Of a DNA stretch of 64,000 bases, positions 19,279 through 27,917 are shown piece by piece; the stretch's first letter is position 1; each line of letters starts with the position of its first letter. This stretch comes from Defluviitaleaceae bacterium (GTDB lineage: Bacteria > Bacillota > Clostridia > Lachnospirales > WRAX01), in assembly GCA_009784615.1 (NCBI GenBank), contig WRBJ01000001.1:1-64000 (forward strand), given 5' to 3'. The notes beneath the pieces were generated by a model. It made no database searches. It saw only the letters and a list, made by a program, of their open reading frames with translations, and had not been told where the DNA came from. A program made the position numbers and the translations under genes.

Positions 19279-19875
19279 TTATAGTAAGTTTTGCAACTCA
19301 TTTATGTGTAAAACTAATGCAGACACTGTAGCTAAATTTGCCATTGGCTCAAGTATGGTAGTTATTCTTTTTATTGCCCTTTGAAATTTTCCTTTATTAG
19401 GGTTTGAATTTTTAATCTCTTGTTCAATTTGCTCAACATTGTCAATAATTTCGTTTTCCATATCAGTATTATTTAAGCTCGGAATTAAATTTCTTATTTT
19501 ACTAATAATTTCTAAAGCATTTTCTGTGCTGACTGTCAAGGATTGATTTATGTTTCCATTTGACATTGCTAAATTGGAGTGGCTTACACTGCCATTAACC
19601 GTCAAGCTCATAGGTGTACTGCTTTTCAAGTGGTCTTCTTCCATAGCAAAATAATTTTTGCATAGTGTCAAAATTCTTACTATTCCTATTCCACCAGATA
19701 AATCAGAAATAAAACTTACATACCCATTATCTTTAAGATATTTTAATTCTGTATATAAACTATTTTGGGATACATAATCATTCAAAATTTGCTCAGCTTC
19801 TGCGTCGGTTTTATCGTGAATAAGTTTAACAATCTCTAACTCTTTGCCATATAACTTTTTAAATGTATTTCCCAT
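19279..19875 (-). CDS. Hypothetical protein inserted between grpE and dnaK
   Basis: A 198-residue protein I do not recognise. The ATG at 19875 follows an AAGGAG site; longer in-frame starts upstream lack one. Residues about 15-75 look like a winged helix ([15 protein letters not shown]... then a LTLCKNYF-like end). A polar Asn/Ser stretch follows ([19 protein letters not shown]), then a helical C-terminus with a hydrophobic segment ([15 protein letters not shown]). It has more A/T and a different texture from its neighbours, as expected of recently acquired or mobile-element-linked genes. Its position in a chaperone operon is unusual. Confidence 0.65.
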   Translation of the reverse strand: MGNTFKKLYGKELEIVKLIHDKTDAEAEQILNDYVSQNSLYTELKYLKDNGYVSFISDLSGGIGIVRILTLCKNYFAMEEDHLKSSTPMSLTVNGSVSHSNLAMSNGNINQSLTVSTENALEIISKIRNLIPSLNNTDMENEIIDNVEQIEQEIKNSNPNKGKFQRAIKRITTILEPMANLATVSALVLHINELQNLL

Positions 19876-19989
19876 TATTTTCTCCTTTGCTTTAAAATAA
19901 TTTCTAAAATTAATCACATTTTTTACAAAAAGATTTCTATCAGCTTTGTAGTGTTCTCAAGACAACCACGACTGCCTTGCGATTATTTA

Positions 19990-20292
19990 TTACTCGTAAT
20001 AATCCATACAAGCCCTATCGGTCGTCATACTTGCCACATACTCTGCCACCTTAACGTGTGCAGGATGAACCTGATACGCCGCAAGTGCTTCTTCGCTTAC
20101 ATACAAGCTATCAAGCACTATATCCCTATTGCTTTTTGGCGGCACCATTTCTGTATACACTTTTAAAGAGATAATGCCATCAATAACGCCCACCAAAGCC
20201 TCCAAATCGGCTTTAATTTTCTGCCCAACCGTAATTCTTTCATCTTGAGTAATTTCTTCTTTAAAATTCCAAGCTACTATATGTCTTACCAT
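19990..20292 (-). CDS. Dabb-family (stress-responsive alpha/beta barrel) protein
   Basis: A 100-residue protein beginning MVRHIVAWNFKEE, the hallmark opening of the Dabb/stress-responsive A-B barrel family, with DIVLDSLYVSEEALAAYQVHPAHVKV as the second conserved block. Members form dimeric ferredoxin-like barrels; few have known activities. The ATG at 20292 lies eight bases after AAAGGAGG. It follows grpE by 14 bases, which places it inside the heat-shock operon. Confidence 0.88.
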   Translation of the reverse strand: MVRHIVAWNFKEEITQDERITVGQKIKADLEALVGVIDGIISLKVYTEMVPPKSNRDIVLDSLYVSEEALAAYQVHPAHVKVAEYVASMTTDRACMDYYE

Positions 20293-20306
20293 TTTCAATT
20301 CCTCCT

Positions 20307-20828
20307 TTAATTTGCAACAACCACGGCGGCGTGGCGTATTATTTGTCCTTTATAGGTATAGCCGGCTTGCATTTCTTCTGTGATAATTTTTTCGCCTACT
20401 GCATCATCTTCAATATGGCTAATGGCAGAATGTAGGTTGGTGTCGAAGGCTTCGCCGACTGTTGCAATGCGCTTTATGCCCATATCATCAAACATATGGT
20501 CAAGCTGGTTTTTTATCATTAACACGCCTTTGATAAAAACGTCAGCAGGGTCTGCGTTTTTCATTGCCAAATTAAAATTGTCCATTACAGGTAGCAATCC
20601 TTCAGCAAAAGCCATTATGCCGCGGTCGTACATATGTGCTTTTTCTTTTTCGCTACGGTTTCTAAAATTTTCATAATCCGCCGTAACCTGTTGCAGTTTG
20701 TTAATTAATGCATTGTTTAGAGCTTGCATTTTTTCAAGCTCTGCTGGTTCTTGTTGTTTTATTTGTTCATCGGGTGTTTCATTTTCTTCAACCAATTCAC
20801 CCTCAAGCACTTCTTTGTTTTTTTTCAT
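20307..20828 (-). CDS. grpE: Nucleotide exchange factor GrpE
   Basis: A 173-residue protein that releases ADP from DnaK. It has an acidic N-terminus, a long coiled coil (residues about 35-95, with LQQVTADYENFRNRSEKEK as the family signature) and a C-terminal beta domain ending HAAVVVAN. I place the start at the ATG at 20828, which follows the GGAGG after the hrcA stop; the two ATGs upstream overlap hrcA and precede the ribosome site. It is second in the hrcA-led operon. Confidence 0.95.
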   Translation of the reverse strand: MKKNKEVLEGELVEENETPDEQIKQQEPAELEKMQALNNALINKLQQVTADYENFRNRSEKEKAHMYDRGIMAFAEGLLPVMDNFNLAMKNADPADVFIKGVLMIKNQLDHMFDDMGIKRIATVGEAFDTNLHSAISHIEDDAVGEKIITEEMQAGYTYKGQIIRHAAVVVAN

Positions 20829-20839
20829 ATTTTCCTCCA

Positions 20840-21865
20840 TCATTGTACGCCTAATGTAGATAAAACCATCTGCAATACAGACATTACCTGTGCATAATTC
20901 ATACGGGTTGGGCCAATTATTGCTAGTTGTCCATAATATTGCCCATCAATGTCAATTTTTGCCTTAATAACAGAACATTCTTTAAGGTCTGGCGTTTCGT
21001 TTTCTTCGCCAATAATCACTTGAATTTCGCCTGCTAATTGTCCACTGACAATTGCGTGAAGATTTTCCTTTTCCTCCAGCAAGCCCATTATTGCACGGGC
21101 TTTTTCAAGGTTAGCAAATTCGGGAAAATCAAGGATATTTTTAATGCCCACTGCGTGGACTTGGGTGTTGTTTAGCGACAGCAAAATTTCACGTATAGCC
21201 GACAAAATAATGTCAACAGGCACATCTTCCAACCCTTTTTCCCTAAAATGATGGCGAAGCATAGCCGCATATAAATGCGTAAAATCTTCCGCAACAGAAT
21301 CCGCAAGCATAGCGGTAAGTGCATCCGACACCTTTTTAATAAGGCTTTGCGGCAACACTGCTGGCAACACCAAAACCTTATTTTGCACGGCGTTTTGGTC
21401 GGTTATAACAATCAGTGCAACAATAGGGCCTTCTACCAAAATAAGCTGTATTTGCTTAACTTTGTGCCGTTTTGACAGCGTTTCAGTGGCGATTATTGTG
21501 TAATTTGTGATAAAAGCGACGGCATTTGCCATTTCGCGCATTATATTTTGCACTGCCACCTCTTGCCTTTGCAAAGCCTGTATCAACAATTCTTTTTCGG
21601 CGGCTTCTAGGCGGCGTTTTTTCATCACATTATCCACATACAGTCTATAACCTTTATCGGACGGAATACGCCCCGAAGATGTATGAGGAGCGATAACATA
21701 ACCCATTTCTTCCAAATCGCTCATTTCATTACGAATGGTGGCAGAACTAAGCCCAAAATCATACTTTCTAGCAATAGTGCGCGAACCTATAGGCTCTGCC
21801 GTTAAAATATAATCATTAATTATCGCTTCAAGTATCTTCATTTTGCGCTCGTTCATTTTTGGCAT
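20840..21865 (-). CDS. hrcA: Heat-inducible transcription repressor HrcA
   Basis: A 341-residue repressor of class I heat-shock genes. An N-terminal winged helix (ILEAIINDYILTAEPIGSRTIARKYDFGLSSATIRNEM) binds the CIRCE operator, and a GAF-like dimerisation domain follows. GGAGGTGA precedes the ATG. A perfect CIRCE element lies about 37 bases upstream, so the gene is autoregulated, together with grpE, dnaK and dnaJ downstream. Confidence 0.97.
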   Translation of the reverse strand: MPKMNERKMKILEAIINDYILTAEPIGSRTIARKYDFGLSSATIRNEMSDLEEMGYVIAPHTSSGRIPSDKGYRLYVDNVMKKRRLEAAEKELLIQALQRQEVAVQNIMREMANAVAFITNYTIIATETLSKRHKVKQIQLILVEGPIVALIVITDQNAVQNKVLVLPAVLPQSLIKKVSDALTAMLADSVAEDFTHLYAAMLRHHFREKGLEDVPVDIILSAIREILLSLNNTQVHAVGIKNILDFPEFANLEKARAIMGLLEEKENLHAIVSGQLAGEIQVIIGEENETPDLKECSVIKAKIDIDGQYYGQLAIIGPTRMNYAQVMSVLQMVLSTLGVQ

Positions 21866-21901
21866 ATTATGTCACCTCCCGTCGGTTCATCTTTCTTTTT
21901 G

Positions 21902-21928
21902 TTAGCACTCACAATAAACGAGTGCTAA
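21902..21928. promoter_or_regulatory. CIRCE operator
   Basis: A perfect inverted repeat, TTAGCACTC-N9-GAGTGCTAA, the binding site of HrcA. It lies between the promoter and the hrcA ATG. Confidence 0.97.
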
Positions 21929-21936
21929 CAATCACT

Positions 21937-21965
21937 AATATACCACACCCATTTTTATCTGTCAA
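21937..21965 (-). promoter_or_regulatory. Sigma-A promoter of the hrcA operon
   Basis: On the minus strand, TTGACA (21960-21965) and TATATT (21937-21942) are separated by 17 bases. CIRCE lies just downstream, so bound HrcA would block transcription. Confidence 0.88.
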
Positions 21966-22001
21966 CACCTTTTTTAAAAAAATTTAAAATTTTTTACAAT
22001 T

Positions 22002-22032
22002 AAAAATGCCATCATCTGCAAAAGATGATGGC
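22002..22032 (-). terminator. Terminator after the membrane-anchored hypothetical gene
   Basis: A nine-base stem (GCCATCATC and its complement, seven-base loop) is followed by TTTTTA on the minus strand. Confidence 0.85.
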
Positions 22033-22052
22033 GGATTTATTAAAATACTTGA

Positions 22053-22694
22053 TTAATCATCAAAATCAGGAACTATAAACCCATCTCTGCGCATTCGCTC
22101 TATAAACGCCTCTACATCATCGGGATAACTCTCACGTATCCAATTAAGTGTAGCTTCTACTTGTTCCTGCGTTAAATGTGTAAGACTATCACCAATGCGA
22201 AAAGTAAAACGCAAACTATGACCCACGTCAGGGTTTACAGCAGACCTTATCCGGTATATAAATGTATCGCCAATTAGGTCTGTAGACCTTTCGTCAAAGT
22301 CTATTTCCATCATATTTTCGTATTCGTCAATAACATCTTGTGAATTTATAAATAAATGACTCCACGTTACCTCTTCCCAATTAATACGGGGGTCATTTAT
22401 ATTGGTTGCATCTGACATTTCTTGCTTCCTCTTTGCAACATATGCTATTAAGGCGGTCGGTATTCTTTCTTCTGCTAAGGCTAAAAGAGCGTTTGTTTCA
22501 TCTTCGATGGTTTCATATGTGATTTGATAAAAAGCGTCAAGCATATTATCGAAGTCAAGCATATATGACGTTAAGTCGTCATCTTCGCTAGCCAAAGCAA
22601 TGAAACCTACAATAATGAATGCCGAAATCAACACGATGGCTAAAACGGTTGCGCTTATATAGTGCTTCTTTTTTAGTACGGTTTCTGTATTCAC
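22053..22694 (-). CDS. Membrane-anchored hypothetical protein
   Basis: A 213-residue protein with one N-terminal membrane segment (ISATVLAIVLISAFIIVGFIA, about residues 12-32), then an acidic extracellular domain that ends in DDDVEAF...VPDFDD-type acidic residues. I do not recognise the domain. I prefer the GTG at 22694, which has AAGGGTG at good spacing, to the GTG at 22703, which overlaps that site. Its N-terminal layout (short cytoplasmic tail, membrane anchor, DDD) resembles the protease gene next door, and both share a duplicated promoter region, suggesting common regulation. Confidence 0.7.
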   Translation of the reverse strand: MNTETVLKKKHYISATVLAIVLISAFIIVGFIALASEDDDLTSYMLDFDNMLDAFYQITYETIEDETNALLALAEERIPTALIAYVAKRKQEMSDATNINDPRINWEEVTWSHLFINSQDVIDEYENMMEIDFDERSTDLIGDTFIYRIRSAVNPDVGHSLRFTFRIGDSLTHLTQEQVEATLNWIRESYPDDVEAFIERMRRDGFIVPDFDD

Positions 22695-22735
22695 ATCAAT
22701 CACCCTTCTTATTAATAAATATGATAAATTCTATT

Positions 22736-22823
22736 ATGAATAACACACTAATCTACATATTATATGTTATCAAAATCGTATAATATATTTAGGTTGTTGC
22801 CAATAAGAAATTTGATAAAATTG
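22736..22823 (-). promoter_or_regulatory. Duplicated promoter module, copy 1
   Basis: TTGGCA (22798-22803) and TACGAT (22775-22780) are separated by 17 bases on the minus strand. About 85 bases around them match 24256-24343, including about 30 bases downstream of the -10, where an operator could sit. Confidence 0.75.
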
Positions 22824-22856
22824 CAATTTTGTTTCGCAAAAGTCAAATAATTTCGT

Positions 22857-22887
22857 AAAAAGCTACCATCTGTTGTAGATGGTAGCT
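22857..22887 (-). terminator. Terminator of the protease gene
   Basis: An 11-base perfect stem (AGCTACCATCT and its complement, five-base loop) is followed by TTTT on the minus strand. Confidence 0.85.
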
Positions 22888-22927
22888 TGAAGTCTAATAC
22901 TATGTATCAATATCAAATGTCAAAAAA

Positions 22928-24118
22928 TCAATTATAGTTAATAGCACGTGAAAAAGCTATAAAATCTCGTGCAAATCCATCAACTAAAGCAACAGACCGA
23001 AAAGAAAGTGTCCCATAAGCGATTCCATTATGCCAAAGAACAGCACCGCTATCTCCGCCGCCCCCTCTTGCACCAAAATCAACCAAGGTCATTTGGTTCA
23101 AATTCATACCTTGAATAGTTATGGGGTTTATTGCCAAAAAAGCCGTACCTGTCATAAACCTTGATACTGCTCCTATTGTATGCACATTTGAACCAAACGG
23201 CAGGCTACCTCCTCTGAAATTTGTAAGCGTTTCAAAGGTTGACGCAATATGCGCTGACATAGTTACATCTGGCAATAGCTCAACATACGACACGTCAATA
23301 CCATTTCTAGGCTCAAATCTTGGATTGGTCGTGATTGCGCCTATTGCTTGACCATTTGCCAATGTTACAACATCATCCCGCCTTGTTGAGCCGTGGCTGG
23401 CGGTAAAAAACCCACGCCCACGTGAATCGGCGGGATGACCAGCCGTCAATTGCACCCTTGTTAAACTGCCATCACCATTAACCCTAGAAGCAAAAATAGA
23501 TGCACCCATACTAATTATTCTTGAAGATGTAGGTTCAAAATCTATATTATGACTAGAATCATCCCTCTCTCTTTCAATGACACCAGATTCATAAATCAAA
23601 TTTAGATGTTCTTCAACAACTTTCAAAGACTCCCAATCTTCTATGCTTCGGAAGTATTCAGCCAGCCCATTTAATGTTTGATAAGCTCCCAACGGGTCAG
23701 TTTTAATTACATCTGTCATCAATCTTTCTTGGGGACCTTCAAAGCTGTCTGGGTCAATCCATATAAAAGAAATTAAATTTATAGGAATACCAGTAGCCGC
23801 AGATAGATTGCTTCTCAGTTCTTCGCTAGTAGTAAGCTCAGACGAGGTAACCTCTATCAAAAACACATCTTCATATCCAATAAATCCACCGGGTTCTAAA
23901 GGTGTACTCCATATAGAGCCAGTAAATTCACCAACTGCATTATTCCTAGCGTATTGCTGCGAAGTTTCCAAAAAATGTTCAAGCGCTACAAGATGATTTC
24001 GATACATAGTTAAATTATCGGCAGTAACGTCGTCATCTGAAGAAAACATAATAAAACCAGCTAGTAGTGCAAATACTACCGCTACTGCGATAAAATATCT
24101 CTTTGTTTTGCTTGTCAT
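22928..24118 (-). CDS. Membrane-anchored chymotrypsin-fold serine protease
   Basis: A 396-residue protein with an N-terminal membrane anchor (residues about 8-25) and a long helical linker. The C-terminal domain (residues about 205-396) looks like an S1-family protease. The catalytic triad can be proposed as His in GFFTASHG, Asp in GIDVSYVEL and Ser in GGGGDSGAVLW. The pattern is closest to secreted bacterial alpha-lytic or glutamyl-endopeptidase-like enzymes. It would act outside the membrane. It is divergently arranged with the DUF3048 gene, and a terminator follows. Confident for the fold, not for the substrate. Confidence 0.82.
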   Translation of the reverse strand: MTSKTKRYFIAVAVVFALLAGFIMFSSDDDVTADNLTMYRNHLVALEHFLETSQQYARNNAVGEFTGSIWSTPLEPGGFIGYEDVFLIEVTSSELTTSEELRSNLSAATGIPINLISFIWIDPDSFEGPQERLMTDVIKTDPLGAYQTLNGLAEYFRSIEDWESLKVVEEHLNLIYESGVIERERDDSSHNIDFEPTSSRIISMGASIFASRVNGDGSLTRVQLTAGHPADSRGRGFFTASHGSTRRDDVVTLANGQAIGAITTNPRFEPRNGIDVSYVELLPDVTMSAHIASTFETLTNFRGGSLPFGSNVHTIGAVSRFMTGTAFLAINPITIQGMNLNQMTLVDFGARGGGGDSGAVLWHNGIAYGTLSFRSVALVDGFARDFIAFSRAINYN

Positions 24119-24255
24119 AGCAATCTCCTCACTTTCAATAAAATAAGTTTGCCTTGCAATATATGCAAGTTGAATAAGAAACGCAACCCATTATTATAGC
24201 ACATTTCAGTGCAAAGAACTATCCTCCTTTTTTATTAATATTTAAAATTTTATAA

Positions 24256-24343
24256 TGTATAGAACATTAATCTACAATATTATGTATTATCCAAATCGTA
24301 CCATATATTTGGGCTGTTGTCAATAAAAAAATTATAAAATTTT
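24256..24343 (-). promoter_or_regulatory. Duplicated promoter module, copy 2
   Basis: TTGACA (24318-24323) and TACGAT (24295-24300) are separated by 17 bases on the minus strand, upstream of the protease gene with a leader of about 170 bases. It matches the copy at 22736-22823 on both sides of the boxes. Confidence 0.78.
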
Positions 24344-24345
24344 TT

Positions 24346-24374
24346 TTGACTTTAGGTTACTAATCGTGTATAAT
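24346..24374 (+). promoter_or_regulatory. Sigma-A promoter of the DUF3048 gene
   Basis: TTGACT (24346-24351) and TATAAT (24369-24374) are separated by 17 bases. It lies back to back with the protease promoter, with about 22 bases between the two -35 boxes. Confidence 0.8.
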
Positions 24375-24406
24375 TGTAGGTAAATTTTTGGCAAAAGAGG
24401 TGCGAT

Positions 24407-25540
24407 ATGAGCTTTTTAAATAGAATCAATAAAAAAATTCTAATCCCTATTATCGTTGCGGTACTTATTGCAATTGCGGGTGTGATTATCTTTGTTTTAA
24501 CACGTGATGATTATGTACCAGAAGAACCGCAAGAAATATATGAACCTGAAATAGAAATACCAACCGAGCCAGAGGACGAAGAAGATGAGGAAGAACCCGA
24601 AGATATTCGACCCCTAGGCAGACTAACGGGCTTGCCTATTGATGAAGAATATCTAAACCGCCGCCCAATTGCGGTTACGGTAAACAACGCAGGCCCTGCT
24701 TGGCCGCATAGCGGGCTGCTTGACGCAGATATTATTTATGAAATATTAATAGAGCTACCCGCAACACGCCTTGTAGCCGTATTTCAATCAGAAATGCCAG
24801 AGCGTGTCGGACCAATTCGCTCTACACGTGATTTTTTCTCGGGTATGGTGCTTAACCACGACGCAATATTGGTACACCACGGCGGCACAGACAGCGGGTA
24901 CATAAGCGTGCGGGATTTGCCTATTGTTAATATAGACGGCATGCAATACGACGGCACGATTTTTTGGCGTGATAGAAGCTATCCGCAATGGACAGGACGT
25001 ACAGGGCAAAGAGCTTTTGAACATAGCTCTTTCTCTAGCTGGGAGAATTTATCAAGACATATAGAAGCACGCAATATTCGTGATTATATAAATGAAGAAG
25101 GAGATTTTGGTCTTAATTTCGGCGAAATTCCAGAGCATATCGCACCAATATCAAACGCAGAGCGCGTAACAGTACCGTTTACGGCTTCGTACACCCGCCA
25201 TTTTATTTTTGATGATGAAAACGGGCATTATATGGTAGAAAACCGTGACGGCGCACATCGTGATGCAGAAACACAAGAGCAGCTTTTTGTAAACAATGTG
25301 CTAATAATGATTACACCACGCCACGGCGTAGATATGAATGGTTTTGCAAGCGGAACAATCGTTGGCGAAGGCATAGGATATTTAGCCACAAACGGCGAGC
25401 TTTTTGCAGTACAATGGGAAAAAGCCAACCATATATCTCCAACACAATGGTTTTTTGAAGATGGCACACCGCTTGCACTAACGTCAGGCAAAACGTGGAT
25501 TTGCGTGTTCCAAAACACGGGAACTTTAAACATAGAATAA
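24407..25540 (+). CDS. DUF3048 domain-containing protein (YerB-like)
   Basis: A 377-residue protein with an N-terminal membrane segment (residues about 10-30) and an acidic Pro/Glu linker (residues about 38-68). The DUF3048 pair of domains starts at RLTGLPIDEEYLNRRPIAVTVNN, with VGPIRSTRDFF and ILVHHGGTDSGY inside. The C-terminal stretch GKTWICVFQNTG is typical of the family. DUF3048 proteins are cell-surface proteins of Firmicutes without a proven activity. AAGAGGTG precedes the ATG. A polysaccharide deacetylase follows in the same transcript. Confidence 0.9.
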   Translation: MSFLNRINKKILIPIIVAVLIAIAGVIIFVLTRDDYVPEEPQEIYEPEIEIPTEPEDEEDEEEPEDIRPLGRLTGLPIDEEYLNRRPIAVTVNNAGPAWPHSGLLDADIIYEILIELPATRLVAVFQSEMPERVGPIRSTRDFFSGMVLNHDAILVHHGGTDSGYISVRDLPIVNIDGMQYDGTIFWRDRSYPQWTGRTGQRAFEHSSFSSWENLSRHIEARNIRDYINEEGDFGLNFGEIPEHIAPISNAERVTVPFTASYTRHFIFDDENGHYMVENRDGAHRDAETQEQLFVNNVLIMITPRHGVDMNGFASGTIVGEGIGYLATNGELFAVQWEKANHISPTQWFFEDGTPLALTSGKTWICVFQNTGTLNIE

Positions 25541-25563
25541 AAATTAGGAATGAGGAGCAAGGA

Positions 25564-26415
25564 ATGAGGAATTTTTTACGGTTGATAATTATTGCAGTTA
25601 TTGCAGTTTTTGTTTTTGTTGCTTGCGCTACGGATGAAGCTGACTATTATGCTGTATTACCGACTGTTGCTGAGTCATCAACACAACCACCAACACAACC
25701 CGAAACTGAGCCGCCAACAGAACCTGTAACCGAAACTGCAACAGAAGCAATTCCTTTTAAGCACGTGGATATTCCCATACTGATGTACCACACGTCATCA
25801 GAAAACAATCCCGGCGCACTAGCCGAGCTTTATGTACGCCCTTCCGAGTTCGAGCGTCAAATTGTATGGCTTATAGAAAACGGATTTACCTTCGTAACCT
25901 TTGACGATTGGGATTATTTGCATACGATAGAACGCCCAATAATGCTTACTTTCGATGACGGCTATATCGAAAATTATACAGAAATTTTTCCCATATTACA
26001 ACGCCACAACGCCACAATCGTACTATTTCTAACGTGGAACTCTATAGTAAATCACGGTTTTACAGAAGATATGATAATGACAATGCACAATTCGGGATTG
26101 GCTTCTTTTGAATCTCACAGTATGACCCACCCAAATTTAGCAAATATATCAAGCAACACCGACCGCCTTAACTTTGAACTTTCGCAATCAAAAAACAATA
26201 TTGCAGAGCTTACAGGCAGAGCGCCTATTGCAATCGCATACCCCGCAGGCGGTTTTAACGACATAGTAAAACAACATACAGCAGAACATTATCGTTTTGG
26301 TCTAACAGTTATACCAGGTATACACAACACCGCTTGGGACGATTTTGAAATGCGGCGTGTACGCATAAATCGCAGTACAACGCTTGATACATTCATCAAT
26401 CTAGTATCGCAATAA
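25564..26415 (+). CDS. Polysaccharide deacetylase family lipoprotein
   Basis: A 283-residue secreted enzyme. The signal peptide ends in a lipobox-like VFVACATD (Cys near residue 21), followed by a Thr/Pro/Glu-rich spacer (residues about 35-65). The NodB homology domain shows LTFDDGYIENY (catalytic Asp pair), SHSMTHPNL (metal-binding His residues) and IAYPAGGFND. The start is the ATG at 25564 after GAGGAGCAAGG, not the upstream in-frame codon inside the DUF3048 gene. It may deacetylate peptidoglycan or another surface glycan. Confidence 0.9.
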   Translation: MRNFLRLIIIAVIAVFVFVACATDEADYYAVLPTVAESSTQPPTQPETEPPTEPVTETATEAIPFKHVDIPILMYHTSSENNPGALAELYVRPSEFERQIVWLIENGFTFVTFDDWDYLHTIERPIMLTFDDGYIENYTEIFPILQRHNATIVLFLTWNSIVNHGFTEDMIMTMHNSGLASFESHSMTHPNLANISSNTDRLNFELSQSKNNIAELTGRAPIAIAYPAGGFNDIVKQHTAEHYRFGLTVIPGIHNTAWDDFEMRRVRINRSTTLDTFINLVSQ

Positions 26416-26435
26416 ATTACAAATATATAGCCTTT

Positions 26436-26481
26436 CAACTTAAGCTTGCCACAGGGCTTCGCTCTGCGCAATCTTAAGTTG
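26436..26481. repeat. Palindromic intergenic element
   Basis: Outer arms CAACTTAAG and CTTAAGTTG enclose a partly paired centre with a TTCG turn. There is no T-run on either strand. It lies between the convergent deacetylase and tsaD genes. It may be a REP-like element or a weak terminator. Confidence 0.6.
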
Positions 26482-26486
26482 GCTCG

Positions 26487-27497
26487 CTATAATGACAAAC
26501 TGGATTGCCCGTTTAAACCCATACCTGCAAAACTACCCTTTTTATAATGATAAAACCCAGCGGCGGCTACCATCGCCGCATTATCAGTACAAAATATAGG
26601 TTTTGGAATGTGTAAAGCAATATCTTGCTGAGCACATTTTTTTGTTAATGTTTCACGTAAGCGGCTATTACAAGCCACACCGCCAACCACCGCCAATTTA
26701 TCAACACCTGTCATCAAACAAGCATTTAATGCATTTTTAACCAAAACATCCACCACAGCGTCCTGAAAAGATGCCGCAATATCAGCGTGGTTAGTTTTAT
26801 CGCCCTTCATCTTTGCACTATTAATATAGTTAAGTACGGCAGATTTTAAACCGCTAAAACTAAAATCCAAAGCATTATCAAGTTTGGCACGGGGAAAAGG
26901 TATTGCCGCAGGGTCGCCTTCCTTAGCAAGGCTGTCTATCTGCACCCCACCAGGATATGGCAAACCTAAAGAACGAGCCACCTTATCAAAGGCTTCCCCG
27001 GCGGCATCATCAACTGTGCGACCCAAAATTTCATATTCGCCATAATTTTCCACATACACAAGATGATTATGCCCGCCGGAAGCTATAAGTGCAACAAAAG
27101 GGGGAGCAAAACCACTGTTTTCAAGATAAGCAGACGAAATATGACCTTCCAAATGGTTAATGCCAATAAGCGGTGTATCTGCCGCAAAAGAAAGACTTTT
27201 TGCAAAATTAAGCCCAACAAGCACTGCACCAATCAAACCTGGTCCATATGTTGCGGCAATTGCATCAATATCCATAAGCGTGCAACCTGCGTCATCTAGG
27301 GCTTTTTTAACCACGGTATCAATTTTGTCTATATGGTTGCGTGCGGCAATCTCTGGCACAACACCGCCGTGCGGCTTATGAATATCTATTTGCGAAAAAA
27401 TAACATTAGACAGCACAACATCGCCGTTTAAAATAACGGCGGCGGCTGTTTCGTCACAAGATGTTTCTATGCCCAAAATCTTTATATTTTCTTCCAT
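26487..27497 (-). CDS. tsaD: tRNA N6-adenosine threonylcarbamoyltransferase TsaD
   Basis: A 336-residue Kae1/Qri7 family enzyme that makes t6A37 in ANN-decoding tRNAs together with TsaB and TsaE (not in this window). It opens ILGIETSCDETAAAVI. The metal-binding HxxxH is in NHLEGHISSAY, GGVACNSRLRE binds nucleotide, and CTDNAAMVAAAG carries the conserved Asp. Length is typical. It is the last gene of a minus-strand run and follows the small membrane protein gene by one base. Confidence 0.96.
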   Translation of the reverse strand: MEENIKILGIETSCDETAAAVILNGDVVLSNVIFSQIDIHKPHGGVVPEIAARNHIDKIDTVVKKALDDAGCTLMDIDAIAATYGPGLIGAVLVGLNFAKSLSFAADTPLIGINHLEGHISSAYLENSGFAPPFVALIASGGHNHLVYVENYGEYEILGRTVDDAAGEAFDKVARSLGLPYPGGVQIDSLAKEGDPAAIPFPRAKLDNALDFSFSGLKSAVLNYINSAKMKGDKTNHADIAASFQDAVVDVLVKNALNACLMTGVDKLAVVGGVACNSRLRETLTKKCAQQDIALHIPKPIFCTDNAAMVAAAGFYHYKKGSFAGMGLNGQSSLSL

Positions 27498-27498
27498 T

Positions 27499-27888
27499 TT
27501 AACCTCTCGTGTTTGGTCTACCTGGTCGGGTAGGGTTTTGGCGTATCCAAATGGCTACGCTGTATATAATTACAATAGCCTCAATAGATGCGGCTATATA
27601 GAAAAATATATCGTTCATTGTAATAAAAAACGGCACAAGCATAAAAAGCCCAACGCCAAAGCCCATATGACCCCATTTTGTTGTCCACCATTTAGATTTT
27701 TCGCCGCTTTTGGATGCCATACTGCCCATAATACGCAAATGCGTTGCTTGCGGCACATCGGCTTCTATAACCTGCTCTCGGCTATTGGTCAATTTTTTAA
27801 CTTCGCCCTTTCCTTCTTGATGTTGAAAAAAAGCAAGCAAAAACGCCATAGCACCCATTATGCCAAAAAATACTGCAAAGCCCACCAT
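27499..27888 (-). CDS. Small membrane protein (paralogue 1)
   Basis: A 129-residue protein with one N-terminal membrane segment, a charged central part (residues about 25-70) and two C-terminal membrane segments. The block GFGVGLFMLVPFFIT...FFYIAASIEAIVIIYSVAIW aligns by eye with the neighbouring 142-residue protein, so the two arose by duplication. GGGGGTGATG precedes the ATG. I do not recognise the family. The position downstream of an ECF sigma/anti-sigma pair suggests an envelope role. Confidence 0.75.
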   Translation of the reverse strand: MVGFAVFFGIMGAMAFLLAFFQHQEGKGEVKKLTNSREQVIEADVPQATHLRIMGSMASKSGEKSKWWTTKWGHMGFGVGLFMLVPFFITMNDIFFYIAASIEAIVIIYSVAIWIRQNPTRPGRPNTRG

Positions 27889-27917
27889 AACATCACCCCC
27901 TTTTTCTAAAAACCTTC

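Noticed and set aside
21627-21636. Single DnaA-box match TTATCCACA
   Set aside because: It lies in the hrcA coding sequence with no cluster or A/T-rich unwinding region around it.
22928-24118. HtrA/DegP-type protease
   Set aside because: No PDZ domain follows and the motifs resemble alpha-lytic-type S1 proteases more than HtrA.
26649-26660. parS-like TGTTTCACGTAA
   Set aside because: Only the left half matches the 16-base palindrome; it lies inside tsaD.
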